A stretch of 64,000 nt of DNA from positions 186,001-250,000 of the forward strand of contig NZ_JACMYG010000005.1 in assembly GCF_014236655.1 (NCBI RefSeq), given 5' to 3'. The notes under the pieces are model-generated. The model did no database searches and had not been told where the DNA came from. It worked only from the letters and a program-made list of their open reading frames with translations. Both the position numbers and the translations under genes were made by a program. Origin of the DNA: Pseudomonas kielensis. Lineage in GTDB: Bacteria > Pseudomonadota > Gammaproteobacteria > Pseudomonadales > Pseudomonadaceae. This document shows, in pieces, positions 21,856 to 31,466 of this stretch; the stretch's first letter is position 1; every line of letters begins with the position of its first letter.

Positions 21856-23238
21856 ATGCTCGACGCCATTCGTTGGGACACAGATCTGATCCGCCGTTAC
21901 GACCTGGCGGGACCTCGCTACACCTCCTACCCGACCGCGGTGCAATTCCACAGCCAGGTTGGCTCCTTCGACCTGTTCCACGCCCTGCGCGAGAGCCGCA
22001 AGGCCCAGCGGCCATTGTCGCTGTACGTGCATGTGCCGTTCTGCGCGAACATCTGCTACTACTGCGCCTGCAACAAGGTCATCACCAAGGACCGTGGTCG
22101 CGCGCTGCCGTACCTGCAACGCCTGGAGCAGGAAATCCAGCTGGTGGCCTGCCACCTGGACCCACAGCAGAAAGTCGAGCAACTGCACTTCGGTGGCGGC
22201 ACCCCGACCTTCCTCAGCCACGACGAACTGCGCCAGTTGATGGCGCAACTGCGCAAGCACTTCAACCTGCTGGACGATGATTCCGGCGACTACGGGATCG
22301 AGATCGACCCACGCGAGGCCGACTGGTCGACAATGGGCCTGCTGCGCGAGCTGGGGTTCAACCGGGTCAGCATCGGCCTGCAGGACCTGGACCCGGCGGT
22401 GCAACGGGCGGTCAATCGCCTGCAGAGCCTGGAAGAGACCCGGGCGGTGATCGATGCGGCGCGCACCCTGCAATTCCGTTCGATCAACATCGACCTGATC
22501 TACGGCCTGCCCAAGCAGACCGCGGAAAACTTCGCCCGCACCGTCGAGGAAGTCATCAGCCTGCAGCCGGACCGGCTCTCGGTGTTCAACTACGCCCACT
22601 TGCCCGAGCGCTTCATGCCGCAGCGCCGGATCAACAGCAGCGACCTGCCCGCCCCGGCAGAAAAACTGCAGATGCTGCAGCGCACCATCGAGCAATTGAC
22701 CGCCGCCGGTTATCGCTACATCGGCATGGACCACTTCGCCCTGCCCGACGATGAACTGGCCATCGCCCAGGAAGAAGCCACCCTGCAGCGCAACTTCCAG
22801 GGCTACACCACTCACGGCCATTGCGACCTGATTGGCCTGGGGGTCTCGGCCATCAGCCAGATCGGCGACCTGTATTGCCAGAACAGCAGCGATCTGAGCG
22901 AGTACCAGAATGCCCTCGCCAGCTCCCAACTGGGCACCAGCCGTGGCCTGGTCTGCACTCAGGATGACCGGATCCGGCGGGCGGTGATCCAGCAGCTGAT
23001 TTGCAATTTCCATCTGCAGTTCTCCACCATCGAGCAGCAGTTCAACCTCGACTTTCGTGGTTACTTTGGTGAGCTCTGGCCGCAATTGCAGGCCATGGCC
23101 AGCGACGGCCTGATTGAGCTCGATAGCGAAAAAATCCTGGTGCTGCCGGCCGGGCGCCTGCTGGTGCGTTCGGTCTGCATGGTGTTCGACGCCTACCTGG
23201 AACAGCAGAACCGCCAGCGCTTTTCACGCGTCATTTGA
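21856..23238 (+). CDS. hemN: Oxygen-independent coproporphyrinogen III oxidase
   Basis: Radical SAM enzyme of 460 residues that converts coproporphyrinogen III to protoporphyrinogen IX without oxygen, in the cytoplasm. The cluster site FCANICYYCACNKVIT has the C-x3-C-x2-C plus the extra Cys of HemN; LHFGGGTPTFLS is the SAM-binding glycine motif. I chose ATG 21856 (MLDAIRWDTDLIRRYDLAGPR), which gives the family length; the long frame extending upstream is a shadow of the previous gene. Preceded by an ANR box. Confidence 0.96.
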   Translation: MLDAIRWDTDLIRRYDLAGPRYTSYPTAVQFHSQVGSFDLFHALRESRKAQRPLSLYVHVPFCANICYYCACNKVITKDRGRALPYLQRLEQEIQLVACHLDPQQKVEQLHFGGGTPTFLSHDELRQLMAQLRKHFNLLDDDSGDYGIEIDPREADWSTMGLLRELGFNRVSIGLQDLDPAVQRAVNRLQSLEETRAVIDAARTLQFRSINIDLIYGLPKQTAENFARTVEEVISLQPDRLSVFNYAHLPERFMPQRRINSSDLPAPAEKLQMLQRTIEQLTAAGYRYIGMDHFALPDDELAIAQEEATLQRNFQGYTTHGHCDLIGLGVSAISQIGDLYCQNSSDLSEYQNALASSQLGTSRGLVCTQDDRIRRAVIQQLICNFHLQFSTIEQQFNLDFRGYFGELWPQLQAMASDGLIELDSEKILVLPAGRLLVRSVCMVFDAYLEQQNRQRFSRVI

Positions 23239-23348
23239 CGACGTTACGGACAAATAACCTGCACTAAGTTGCCGCAGTCTGGTCTCCAGGTCCTCCCGTG
23301 GGGTACCCTTACGTCTTATGTGTGTTTTTTCCCACAAGGATCTAAGAA

Positions 23349-24083
23349 ATGTCCGAGCCAGTTAAACTGCGCGCTCACAGCCAGGCTCACTGCAAGGATT
23401 GCAGCCTGGCCCCCCTCTGCCTTCCGCTATCGCTGAATCTGGAAGACATGGATGCGCTGGACGACATCGTGAAACGGGGCCGCCCGCTGAAAAAAGGCGA
23501 GTTCCTGTTCCGTCAGGGCGACCGATTCGATTCGGTCTTTGCCGTGCGTTCCGGTGCCCTGAAGACCTTCAGCCTCAGCGACGGCGGTGAAGAGCAGATC
23601 ACCGGCTTCCACTTGCCGAGTGAACTGGTCGGCCTGTCGGGCATGGACACCGAATCCCACCCGGTGTCCGCCCAGGCGCTGGAAACCACTTCGGTGTGCG
23701 AAATCCCTTTCGAGCGTCTCGATGAACTGGCCCTGCAACTGCCGCAGTTACGCCGTCAGTTGATGCGGGTGATGAGCCGCGAAATTCGCGACGACCAGCA
23801 AATGATGCTGTTGCTGTCGAAGAAGACCGCGGACGAGCGGATTGCCACCTTCCTGGTCAACCTCTCGGCGCGTTTCCGCGCACGCGGGTTCTCGGCCAAC
23901 CAGTTCCGCCTGAGCATGTCGCGCAACGAAATCGGCAACTACCTGGGTCTGGCGGTGGAAACCGTGTCCCGGGTGTTCACCCGCTTTCAGCAGAACCAGT
24001 TGATCGCCGCCGAGGGCAAGGAAGTGCACATCCTCGACCCGATCCAGCTGTGCGCGCTGGCGGGCGGCTCCGTCGAAGGCTGA
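23349..24083 (+). CDS. anr: Anr, FNR-type oxygen-sensing transcription regulator
   Basis: A 244-residue CRP/FNR family activator of anaerobic and microaerobic genes. The [4Fe-4S] ligands have FNR spacing: C15, C18, C24 and C117. A cyclic-nucleotide-like beta-roll (about 30-140) is followed by a dimer helix and HTH with [16 protein letters not shown] sequence ([19 protein letters not shown]) whose E-x2-SR contacts recognise TTGAT half-sites. RBS AAGGA lies 11 bases before ATG. Its targets are plausibly the neighbouring hemN and cco genes. Confidence 0.96.
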   Translation: MSEPVKLRAHSQAHCKDCSLAPLCLPLSLNLEDMDALDDIVKRGRPLKKGEFLFRQGDRFDSVFAVRSGALKTFSLSDGGEEQITGFHLPSELVGLSGMDTESHPVSAQALETTSVCEIPFERLDELALQLPQLRRQLMRVMSREIRDDQQMMLLLSKKTADERIATFLVNLSARFRARGFSANQFRLSMSRNEIGNYLGLAVETVSRVFTRFQQNQLIAAEGKEVHILDPIQLCALAGGSVEG

Positions 24084-24161
24084 CCCGGCACGGTCGGTCG
24101 AGCGCAGCTGCTCGGCCGCCGTTATACTGCTGCATTTGCAGCCTGCCAGGACCTCTCGACG

Positions 24162-24710
24162 ATGCTCATCGACGCCTTCGACATCAAATCCCTGATCCGC
24201 CCCGTGATCGACTTTCCCAAGCCTGGCGTGATCTTTCGCGACATCACCCCGTTGTTCCAGTCACCCAAGGCCCTGCGCCTGGTGATGGACAGCTTTGCCC
24301 ATCGTTATGTCGAAGCCGACTTCACCCACATCGGCGCGATGGATGCCCGTGGTTTCCTGATCGGCTCGGTGCTGGCCTATCAACTGAACAAACCCCTGGT
24401 GCTGTTTCGCAAGCAAGGCAAGCTGCCGGCCGACGTGCTGGCCGAGGGTTACCAGACCGAGTACGGCGAAGCCTTCCTCGAAGTCCACGCCGACAGCCTG
24501 TGCGAAGGCGACTCGGTGCTGATGTTCGATGACCTGATCGCCACTGGCGGCACCCTGATTGCCGCGGCCAACCTGGCCCGGCGCATGGGAGCGAAGATTT
24601 TCGAAGCGGCGGCGATCATCGACCTGCCAGAACTGGGCGGCTCCCAGCGCCTGGAAGACATGGGCATCCCGACGTTCTGCCTGACGCAGTTTGCCTTGTC
24701 CGAACAGTAG
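24162..24710 (+). CDS. apt: Adenine phosphoribosyltransferase
   Basis: A 182-residue purine salvage enzyme: adenine plus PRPP to AMP. The PRPP-binding loop [17 protein letters not shown] and the base-binding region [10 protein letters not shown] and [10 protein letters not shown] are intact. Downstream position from anr is conserved in Pseudomonas. Start ATG 24162 follows CCAGGACC. The final residues continue [11 protein letters not shown]. Confidence 0.95.
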   Translation: MLIDAFDIKSLIRPVIDFPKPGVIFRDITPLFQSPKALRLVMDSFAHRYVEADFTHIGAMDARGFLIGSVLAYQLNKPLVLFRKQGKLPADVLAEGYQTEYGEAFLEVHADSLCEGDSVLMFDDLIATGGTLIAAANLARRMGAKIFEAAAIIDLPELGGSQRLEDMGIPTFCLTQFALSEQ

Positions 24711-24729
24711 GCGGTGCCGGTCCTGGCGC

Positions 24730-24962
24730 TATCGCGAGCAGGCTCGCTCCACACAGATTTGGGGGTGACTGCGAAATCTGCGCCTGTGGAGAGAGAATCT
24801 GCTTGGGTGGTGACCTCTGGGCCGACCGGGATTTGGATTAGAGCGAGTACATATCCATTCTTGCTGTAACGGCTGATAGGGGTTCCGCCCGGCCCGCTCC
24901 CACAGGAGGCCTGTGGGTGGCCAGATCACACTGTGGCAGCTAGCCTGCTAGCGATGAGGCTA
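24730..24962. repeat. Cluster of degenerate REP elements and a second repeat type
   Basis: The 268-base gap after apt contains a REP-like TCGCGAGCAGGCTCGCTCC (24732-24750), a fragment of another repeat I recall from fluorescent pseudomonads (GAGTACATATCCATT... to GGGTTCCGCC, about 24843-24890), then a CCCGCTCCCACAGG half-REP and a CTAGCCTGCTAGCGATGAGGC REP (24941-24961) like those at 49.9 kb. No gene. Confidence 0.6.
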
Positions 24963-24978
24963 GCCGCCATAGCGCAAT

Positions 24979-26127
24979 CTACAGCCCCATCTGCTTGCTG
25001 ATGATCTCGTTCATCACCTCCCGCGTGCCGCCGCCAATGGACAGGATGCGGTTATCGCGGTACAGGCGCTCCACCAGGCTGTCACGCATATAGCCCAGGC
25101 CGCCGAGGATCTGCACCGCGTCGTGGGTGATGCGATCCGCGGTGTCGGTGGCGAAGTTCTTGGCCATGGAAATTTCCTTGATCACACTCTGCCCGGCGGC
25201 CATTTTTGCCGCCTGGCGATAGGTGAACTCCCGGGACACCTCCAGCGCCGTGGCCATTTCCGCCAGGCGATGCTTGAGCACCTGGAACTTGCCAATGGGC
25301 TTGCCGAACGCTTCGCGCTGGCGGGCCCACTTCAGACTCTCTTCAAGCGCCAGTTGCGCGGTCATGTTGGCCATCAGCGCCAACGCCAGGCGCTCACTCT
25401 GAAAGTTGCCCATGATGCAGGCAAAGCCCATGTTCTCGGCACCGATCAGGTGGTCCACCGGTACTTTGCAATCGTCGAAGAACAACTCGGCGGTGTCCGA
25501 GGCCCACCACCCCATTTTCTTCAATTGGCGCCCAACGCTGAACCCCGGGGTGTCGCGCTCGATCAGCAACAAGCTGATGCCGCCGAACCCTGTATCGCCG
25601 GTGCGCACCGCCACCGTATAAAAGTCCGCGCGCACGCCGCTGGTGATAAAGGTTTTGCTGCCATTGACCCGGTAGTGATCACCGTCGCGCACGGCGCGGG
25701 TCTGCAGGTTGGCCACGTCGGAGCCGCCACTGGGCTCGGTGACCGCCAGCGCGCTGATCTTTGCGCCGCTGAGTACCTGCGGCACCACCCGCTCGCGCAC
25801 CTCGGGCCGCGCCCACTTGACGATCGGTGGCAGTCCGATGTCCAGCGAACCCAGCCCGGCCACCAGCCCACCGGAGCCACAGCGCATCAGCTCTTCACTG
25901 GCGGCGATCTTGGCAAACAGGTCACCCTCGTGACTGCCACCCAGCGCTTCGGGGTAACCGATGCCCAGGATGCCCGCCGCGCCGGCCTTGAGGTAGAGCT
26001 CGCGAGGAAACCCTTCGGCCTCCTCCCACTGGTCGATGTCCGGGATGATCTCGCGCTCGACGAAACGTCTTACGCTATCGCGGACCAACTCATGGCTGGG
26101 ATCGAAGTATTCCTGGAAGGCAGGCAT
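24979..26127 (-). CDS. Acyl-CoA dehydrogenase family protein
   Basis: FAD-dependent enzyme of 382 residues that introduces an alpha-beta double bond into acyl-CoA. Signature ALAVTEPSGGSDVANLQT (FAD/substrate motif 1) and QILGGLGYMRDSLVERLYRDNRI (motif 2) are present. The catalytic Glu position used by medium-chain enzymes (YEGT) reads GGGT here, while a Glu occurs in FQSER, as in the isovaleryl/long-chain subgroup. Substrate is therefore likely branched or long-chain, which is inference. It follows recR in Pseudomonas (P. aeruginosa PA1535 position). Confidence 0.9.
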   Translation of the reverse strand: MPAFQEYFDPSHELVRDSVRRFVEREIIPDIDQWEEAEGFPRELYLKAGAAGILGIGYPEALGGSHEGDLFAKIAASEELMRCGSGGLVAGLGSLDIGLPPIVKWARPEVRERVVPQVLSGAKISALAVTEPSGGSDVANLQTRAVRDGDHYRVNGSKTFITSGVRADFYTVAVRTGDTGFGGISLLLIERDTPGFSVGRQLKKMGWWASDTAELFFDDCKVPVDHLIGAENMGFACIMGNFQSERLALALMANMTAQLALEESLKWARQREAFGKPIGKFQVLKHRLAEMATALEVSREFTYRQAAKMAAGQSVIKEISMAKNFATDTADRITHDAVQILGGLGYMRDSLVERLYRDNRILSIGGGTREVMNEIISKQMGL

Positions 26128-26223
26128 CGGCGAACTCCACTGAAGGTTCAGCGAAGTTAACCGAGCGCTTGCTTGGTTTTCAACAGATTTGTGGCGATGT
26201 GGACTGCCGCAGGCGGCGATGTT

Positions 26224-26826
26224 TTACAACGCGATCGGCTTACGCCCGGCAAACGAATGCGCCAACGTGCCGCCATCCACCAGTTCCAACTCGCCCCCTA
26301 ACGGTACCCCGTGGGCGATACGCGAGGTGATCAGGCCCTTGTTGCTGAGCAACTGGGCGATGTAGTGAGCGGTCGCTTCGCCTTCCACGGTCGGGTTGGT
26401 GGCGAGGATGATTTCGCTGAAGGTGCCGGCCTCTTCGATCCGCGCCAGCAATTGCGGAATGCCAATGGCTTCCGGCCCCAGGCCATCGAGCGGCGACAAA
26501 TGGCCCTTGAGTACGAAGTAGCGTCCGCGAAAGCCGGTCTGCTCCACGGCATACACGTCCATCGGCCCCTCGACCACGCACAGCAGGCTGTCGTCGCGGC
26601 GGGGGTCGGAGCACTGCGGGCACAGTTCTTCTTCGGTCAGGGTGCGGCACAGGCGGCAATGGGCGACCCCTTCCATTGCCTGGCTCAAGGCCAACGCCAG
26701 CCGCGAGCCACCGCTGCGGTCGCGTTCGAGCAGTTGCAACGCCATGCGCTGGGCAGTTTTCTGGCCGACCCCAGGCAAGGTGCGCAGGGCGTCGATCAGT
26801 TGGCGAATCAAAGGGCTGAAGCTCAT
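26224..26826 (-). CDS. recR: Recombination mediator RecR
   Basis: A 200-residue DNA-binding protein that with RecF/RecO loads RecA at gaps. HhH segment ([17 protein letters not shown]), four-cysteine zinc finger ([16 protein letters not shown]) and Toprim domain ([17 protein letters not shown]) are in order. I chose ATG 26826 ([10 protein letters not shown]), the family start, over the in-frame TTG two codons earlier. In the dnaX-ybaB-recR neighbourhood, but separated from ybaB by an oxidoreductase gene. Confidence 0.95.
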   Translation of the reverse strand: MSFSPLIRQLIDALRTLPGVGQKTAQRMALQLLERDRSGGSRLALALSQAMEGVAHCRLCRTLTEEELCPQCSDPRRDDSLLCVVEGPMDVYAVEQTGFRGRYFVLKGHLSPLDGLGPEAIGIPQLLARIEEAGTFSEIILATNPTVEGEATAHYIAQLLSNKGLITSRIAHGVPLGGELELVDGGTLAHSFAGRKPIAL

Positions 26827-26902
26827 GGGCAAAGGTCCGACAAAACAACGAGACGCGGTTTATACCCGCGCCTCTGGCCAGCGTCAAATGCTCATCGGTC
26901 GG

Positions 26903-27937
26903 TCAGTCATTGGCCACCCGCACCACCAGCTTGCCGAAGTTGCGCCCCTCCAGCAGGCCGATAAAGGCCTCGGGCGCCTGCTCCAGGCCTTCGACCACGT
27001 CCTCGCGGAACTTCACCTTGCCGTCACGCACCCAGGGCGCCATGGCCTTGGCAAACTCGGAGTGGCGATCGCCATAGTCGTCGAACACGATAAACCCCTG
27101 CATCCTCACCCGCTTGGTCAGCAAGGTGCGCTGCAGCAGCGGCATGCGGTCCGGGCCCGGCGGCGCCTCTTGCGCGTTGTATTGGGCAATCAGGCCGCAC
27201 ACCGGGATCCGCGCCTTGGGATTGAGCAATGGCAGGACCGCGTCGAACACCTTGCCACCAACGTTTTCAAAGTAAATGTCGACACCCGCACCGCACGCCT
27301 GCGCCAGTTGTTCGGCAAAATCCGCACGCTTGTGATCGATGCAGGCATCAAAACCCAGCTCATCGACCACGTAGCGGCATTTATCCGCGCCACCGGCGAC
27401 GCCGACCACCTTCAGCCCCTTGATCCGCGCCACCTGACCCACCACCGAGCCCACGGCGCCGGAAGCAGCCGCCACGACCAAGGTCTCCCCTTCCTTGGGC
27501 TGGCCGATGTCCATCAACCCCATGTAGGCGGTCATGCCCGGCATGCCGAGTACGCCCAGGGCCATGGATGGGCTGGGCAAGCCGGACGGCACCGGGATCA
27601 GGGCCCGACCGTCGCTGATGCTGTGGCTCTGCCAGCCAGTGGCACCGACCACCAGGTCACCTTCGTGGAATTTCGGGTTCAGCGAGCGCTCGACCCGACT
27701 GACGGCACCACCGGTCATGACCTCGCCGATGGCCACCGGGGCGGCGTAGGACGGTGCGTCGCTCATGCGTCCGCGCATGTAGGGATCGAGCGACAGGTAC
27801 AGGGTCTTGAGCAGCACCTGACCTTCGGCCAGGTCGGGCAAGGCTTCGCGCTCGAGCCGAAAGTTCTCCGGGGTCGGCGCGCCCACCGGGCGCGACACCA
27901 GCACGATGCGTTGGTTGAGGGTCAATGCGTCTGGCAT
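26903..27937 (-). CDS. NADP-dependent MDR oxidoreductase (CurA/leukotriene B4 dehydrogenase type)
   Basis: Zinc-free medium-chain reductase of 344 residues. It has the family start (LNQRIVLVSRPVGAPTPENF), a GroES-like half with YLSLDPYMRGRM, the Rossmann glycine motif VAAASGAVGSVVGQVA and the LNPKARIPVCGLIAQYN strand. Family members reduce the C=C bond of alkenals, curcumin or prostaglandin-like enones with NADPH. The natural substrate is unknown. It sits between ybaB and recR, breaking an otherwise conserved cluster. Confidence 0.88.
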   Translation of the reverse strand: MPDALTLNQRIVLVSRPVGAPTPENFRLEREALPDLAEGQVLLKTLYLSLDPYMRGRMSDAPSYAAPVAIGEVMTGGAVSRVERSLNPKFHEGDLVVGATGWQSHSISDGRALIPVPSGLPSPSMALGVLGMPGMTAYMGLMDIGQPKEGETLVVAAASGAVGSVVGQVARIKGLKVVGVAGGADKCRYVVDELGFDACIDHKRADFAEQLAQACGAGVDIYFENVGGKVFDAVLPLLNPKARIPVCGLIAQYNAQEAPPGPDRMPLLQRTLLTKRVRMQGFIVFDDYGDRHSEFAKAMAPWVRDGKVKFREDVVEGLEQAPEAFIGLLEGRNFGKLVVRVAND

Positions 27938-28036
27938 GTGAGCGTCTCCTTGAGCGAAGGTTTAAGGGGCTATAGCAGCAGACCCTGGGAAACAGCCGGC
28001 GTTCGATGTTTTGCAGCGCACCCCGTGCACCAAAAA

Positions 28037-28070
28037 CAAAAATGCCAGGCTAGGCGCCTGGCATTTTTGT
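28037..28070 (-). terminator. Intrinsic terminator downstream of ybaB
   Basis: Perfect 14-bp stem (28037-28050 with 28056-28069) with 5-base loop. The minus strand reads through the stem into a T-run (the AAAAA of the plus strand at 28032-28042). It ends the dnaX-ybaB unit and leaves the oxidoreductase and recR as separate units. Confidence 0.85.
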
Positions 28071-28095
28071 AGTCCATCCGACGCGTCAACGCGAA

Positions 28096-28434
28096 TCAGA
28101 ATGGCAGCTTCATGCCCGGTGGCAGTTGCATGCCGGCGGTCATGCCGGACATCTTGTCCTGGCTGTTGGCCTCGATCTTGCGCACGGCGTCATTGACCGC
28201 AGCCGCGAACACGGCTTCGAGCATCTCTTTGTCGTCTTCGCTCAGGCCTTCCACCAGGCTTGGGTCGATGGTCACGCGCTTGACGTCGTGACGACCGGTC
28301 ATGACCACGGTGACCATATCGCCACCCGCTTTACCGGTGACTTCGGCGTTGGCCAGCTCTTCCTGCATCTTGGCCATTTTTTCCTGCATCTGCTGCGCCT
28401 GCTTCATCAGGCCGGCCATGCCACCTTTCATCAT
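28096..28434 (-). CDS. ybaB: YbaB/EbfC family nucleoid-associated protein
   Basis: A 112-residue small dimeric DNA-binding protein. The Met-rich start [20 protein letters not shown] and the [21 protein letters not shown] strand region are typical. ATG 28434 has GAGGTG 6 bases upstream, favouring it over the GTG three codons before. Co-transcribed with dnaX as in most proteobacteria. Confidence 0.95.
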   Translation of the reverse strand: MMKGGMAGLMKQAQQMQEKMAKMQEELANAEVTGKAGGDMVTVVMTGRHDVKRVTIDPSLVEGLSEDDKEMLEAVFAAAVNDAVRKIEANSQDKMSGMTAGMQLPPGMKLPF

Positions 28435-28502
28435 GGGAATCACCTCAAAAGTACGTGGATCAAAACGGTGCCCGGCCCAGTGGACCGGGCACCTTCAGTT
28501 TG

Positions 28503-30569
28503 TTAGCCCTGGCTGACCAGGGCCTCGACAGGTTCAATAGTATCGTTACGGATCACTGCGCCGAACTGTTGCATCATCTGCTGGATGAACGGATCGCCGT
28601 GGATCGAGTCCTCAGCCTCGCGCTGACGGTTGGCGCGCCGCCGGGACGATGCCTGGGCCGGGGTTTCCTGCTCGGGCTTGATCAGCTCGATGCTCACCGT
28701 CAGGGTGCGCTCCAGCAGTTGGTTCAGGGCATCGTTGAGCCGCCGTTGCTGGGTGGCGTTGAACAGCGCGCTGTGGGCCGGGTCCAGGTGCAGCAACCAC
28801 TGGTCGCCGTCCACCGCGATCAGCGTGCAGTTGGCGGCGATGCTGCCGGTCATGCCGGAAATCGGCAGTTTCGGGAACAGCTCCAGCCACTGCAGGGCCA
28901 GGCCGGTGGCCGGCATCGCTGCGGGCTCCGGTTCCGGCGCAGGCGCAGGCTCGGCGGTGTGCTCGCTGGCCAGTTCATCAAGGTAGCTGTACGCCGAATC
29001 CATGTCTGGCTCGATGTAATCCTCGTCCAGCGGCGGCTCATCATCCAGGTCCATGTCTGGCGTGGCGGCGTCCACCTCGGCCACCGAAGGCTCGGGAATC
29101 GGCGCGGCGGCCCATTCCGGCGCATCCGGCACCACACTGTCGGGCACCGGCACGGGCATCGGGGTCAGGTCTGGCTGTTCGGCGACGGTCTCGAGCACCG
29201 GCTCGACCGCCGGTTGCAGCTCGGCGGCCGGCTCTACCGGGTCGTTCCAGGGCAGGTCGACGACCTCCTCGACAACGGCTGCCGGCTCAGGTGCGACGTA
29301 CACCTCAGGTTCAGGCTCGACCACCGGCGCCACAGGCGCAGGGGTGGGTGCAGGTGCCGCAACAATCGGCGCAGCGGCCACGACCGGCGCAACAGGCAAC
29401 GCGCCAGCCACTGAGTGAGCGGAATCAACTGTGGCCTGGCTGATCCCCACTGGCTTTAGCGGCTGCCTCGGCGCATCGGCGGTGTCTGCCGGGCGGAAAG
29501 CCAGCATCCGCAGCAGGACCATTTCAAAGCCGCCCCGCGGATCAGGGGCCAGCGGCAGATCGCGCCGACCAATCAGCCCCATCTGGTAATAGAACTGCAC
29601 ATCCTCGGCCGGCAAGGCCTGGGCCAGCGCCAACACCCGGTCGCGGTCGCCCTGACCGTTGTCGACACCTTCGGGCAGTGCCTGGGCAATCGCTACGCGG
29701 TGCAACACGTTGAGTATTTCCGAGAGCACGCCGTTCCAGTCAGGGCCTTGCTCGGCCAGGTGGCGGACGCCTTCGAGCAACGCCTTGGCGTCGCCTTCGA
29801 TCAGCGCGTGCAGGACGTCGTAGACCTGGCCATGGTCGAGGGTGCCGAGCATGGCCCGCACGTCCGCTGCCATGACCTTGCCTTCACCGAAGGCAATCGC
29901 CTGGTCGGTGAGGCTCATGGCATCGCGCATCGAACCGTCGGCGGCGCGCCCGAGCAACCACAGGGCGTCGTCTTCGAACGGCACGTTCTCCACGCCCAGG
30001 ACGTGGGTCAAGTGTTCGACCACGCGCTCAGGCGTCATGTTTTTCAGGGAGAACTGCAGGCAGCGCGACAAAATCGTTGCCGGAAGTTTCTGCGGGTCAG
30101 TGGTGGCCAGGATGAACTTGACGTAGGGCGGCGGCTCTTCGAGGGTTTTCAACAGCGCATTGAAGGAATGGCTGGAGAGCATGTGCACTTCGTCGATCAG
30201 GTAGACCTTGAAGCGCCCACGGCTCGGCGCGTACTGCACGTTGTCCAGCAGTTCGCGGGTGTCCTCGACCTTGGTCCGGCTCGCGGCGTCGATCTCGATC
30301 AGGTCGACAAAGCGTCCCTCATCGATCTCACGGCACACCGAACAGGTGCCGCACGGCGTCGAAGTGATACCTGTTTCACAGTTCAGGCATTTGGCAATGA
30401 TCCGCGCGATGGTGGTCTTGCCCACCCCGCGGGTGCCGGTAAACAAATAGGCGTGGTGCAGCCGCTGGCTGTCCAAGGCATTGATCAGAGCCTTGAGCAC
30501 ATGGGTCTGGCCGACCATTTCGCGGAACGAGCGCGGACGCCATTTACGTGCAAGAACCTGATAACTCAT
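28503..30569 (-). CDS. dnaX: DNA polymerase III subunits gamma/tau
   Basis: Clamp-loader ATPase of 688 residues that couples polymerase cores at the replication fork. Start MSYQVLARKWRPRSF at 30569; the open frame upstream is not used. Walker A GTRGVGKTTIARI, zinc module (CETGITSTPCGTCSVC), Walker B DEVHMLSS and sensor region are clear. Residues ~375-560 are a Pro/Ala/Glu-rich linker, then a C-terminal tau domain that binds DnaE. I saw no A-AAA-AAG type slippery site near codon 430, so whether a short gamma form is made is uncertain. Confidence 0.96.
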   Translation of the reverse strand: MSYQVLARKWRPRSFREMVGQTHVLKALINALDSQRLHHAYLFTGTRGVGKTTIARIIAKCLNCETGITSTPCGTCSVCREIDEGRFVDLIEIDAASRTKVEDTRELLDNVQYAPSRGRFKVYLIDEVHMLSSHSFNALLKTLEEPPPYVKFILATTDPQKLPATILSRCLQFSLKNMTPERVVEHLTHVLGVENVPFEDDALWLLGRAADGSMRDAMSLTDQAIAFGEGKVMAADVRAMLGTLDHGQVYDVLHALIEGDAKALLEGVRHLAEQGPDWNGVLSEILNVLHRVAIAQALPEGVDNGQGDRDRVLALAQALPAEDVQFYYQMGLIGRRDLPLAPDPRGGFEMVLLRMLAFRPADTADAPRQPLKPVGISQATVDSAHSVAGALPVAPVVAAAPIVAAPAPTPAPVAPVVEPEPEVYVAPEPAAVVEEVVDLPWNDPVEPAAELQPAVEPVLETVAEQPDLTPMPVPVPDSVVPDAPEWAAAPIPEPSVAEVDAATPDMDLDDEPPLDEDYIEPDMDSAYSYLDELASEHTAEPAPAPEPEPAAMPATGLALQWLELFPKLPISGMTGSIAANCTLIAVDGDQWLLHLDPAHSALFNATQQRRLNDALNQLLERTLTVSIELIKPEQETPAQASSRRRANRQREAEDSIHGDPFIQQMMQQFGAVIRNDTIEPVEALVSQG

Positions 30570-30714
30570 CGAAAACCGTCGCAACTGGGAAGCGGAAGCG
30601 GGTAATGCTAGCGGAGCAAGGGCAAAATTGCATCCGGTGTGCTCGGCTAATCTGGCTAAGATGGTGTCTGGGGGACGTTTTAATCGGCGTCGGGCGGTAT
30701 TTGCTGGAGAGTTT

Positions 30715-31464
30715 ATGCGGTCAGCCTTGGGGGCATTGTTACTGGTCAGCGCCAGCGCTCTTGCGGCGCCCAGCCCTTTGCGTTTCGCCATCACCGACAG
30801 CTGGGCCATGCCCATGGTGCAGATCGAGCACGGACGCCCGACCCAGGGCATTTTGCATGACGTGATGCTCAGCCTCGCCACCCAGGTCGGCTTGCCCGCC
30901 GAATTCCACGTCCTGGCCCGCGCGCGCGTGCAAAACGCCATGGAGCACGGGGAAATCGACGTCCGCTGCTACGCCGCGCAATCCTGGCTACCCAACCAGT
31001 CCGGCGACTATATCTGGAGCATTCCCCTGTGGTTCCAGCGCGACCTGTTGATCAGCACCCAGCACCGTCATGCGTCGGTAGTCCCGGCCAGCCAGGCCCC
31101 CCAATCCATCGGCACGGTGCTGAGCTACAACTACCCGACCCTGCAACCGCTGTTCGACAGCGGGCAACTCAAGCGCGACGACGCCCGCAACCAGGACCAG
31201 GTCCTGCAAAAGCTGCTGGCCGGGCGCAATGAGTACGGGGTGAGCAACCAGTGGACCCTGGACTGGTTCAATCAACGCTTGCTGCCGGAGCGGCAATTAC
31301 GCGCCGTCGCCGTCCTGCAGGAGCTGCACGTCGGCTGCTACGTGCGCAACGATCCGGACCTGCCGGTGCAGCGCATCCTGCGGACCCTGCTGCGGATGAA
31401 AATGTCCGGTGAGATCGACGACATCATCCGCCTTTATACCGGCACTCAAGAGCCATCACCCTAG
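30715..31464 (+). CDS. Periplasmic substrate-binding protein (bacterial extracellular solute-binding family 3 type)
   Basis: A 249-residue exported protein. Start MRSALGALLLVSASALAA at 30715 gives a clean signal peptide and has GGAG 8 bases upstream. The mature start LRFAITDSWAMPMVQIEHGRPTQG and GILHDVMLSLATQVGL resemble the two-domain amino-acid/ion binding proteins. No permease or ATPase gene is nearby, so it may be an orphan binding protein or a sensory component. Ligand unknown. Confidence 0.75.
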   Translation: MRSALGALLLVSASALAAPSPLRFAITDSWAMPMVQIEHGRPTQGILHDVMLSLATQVGLPAEFHVLARARVQNAMEHGEIDVRCYAAQSWLPNQSGDYIWSIPLWFQRDLLISTQHRHASVVPASQAPQSIGTVLSYNYPTLQPLFDSGQLKRDDARNQDQVLQKLLAGRNEYGVSNQWTLDWFNQRLLPERQLRAVAVLQELHVGCYVRNDPDLPVQRILRTLLRMKMSGEIDDIIRLYTGTQEPSP

Positions 31465-31466
31465 GT

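Noticed and set aside
28503..30569. Programmed frameshift site in dnaX
   Set aside because: Looked for A-AAA-AAG or similar near codon 430; only short A-runs elsewhere were seen, so a gamma form by frameshifting is not claimed.
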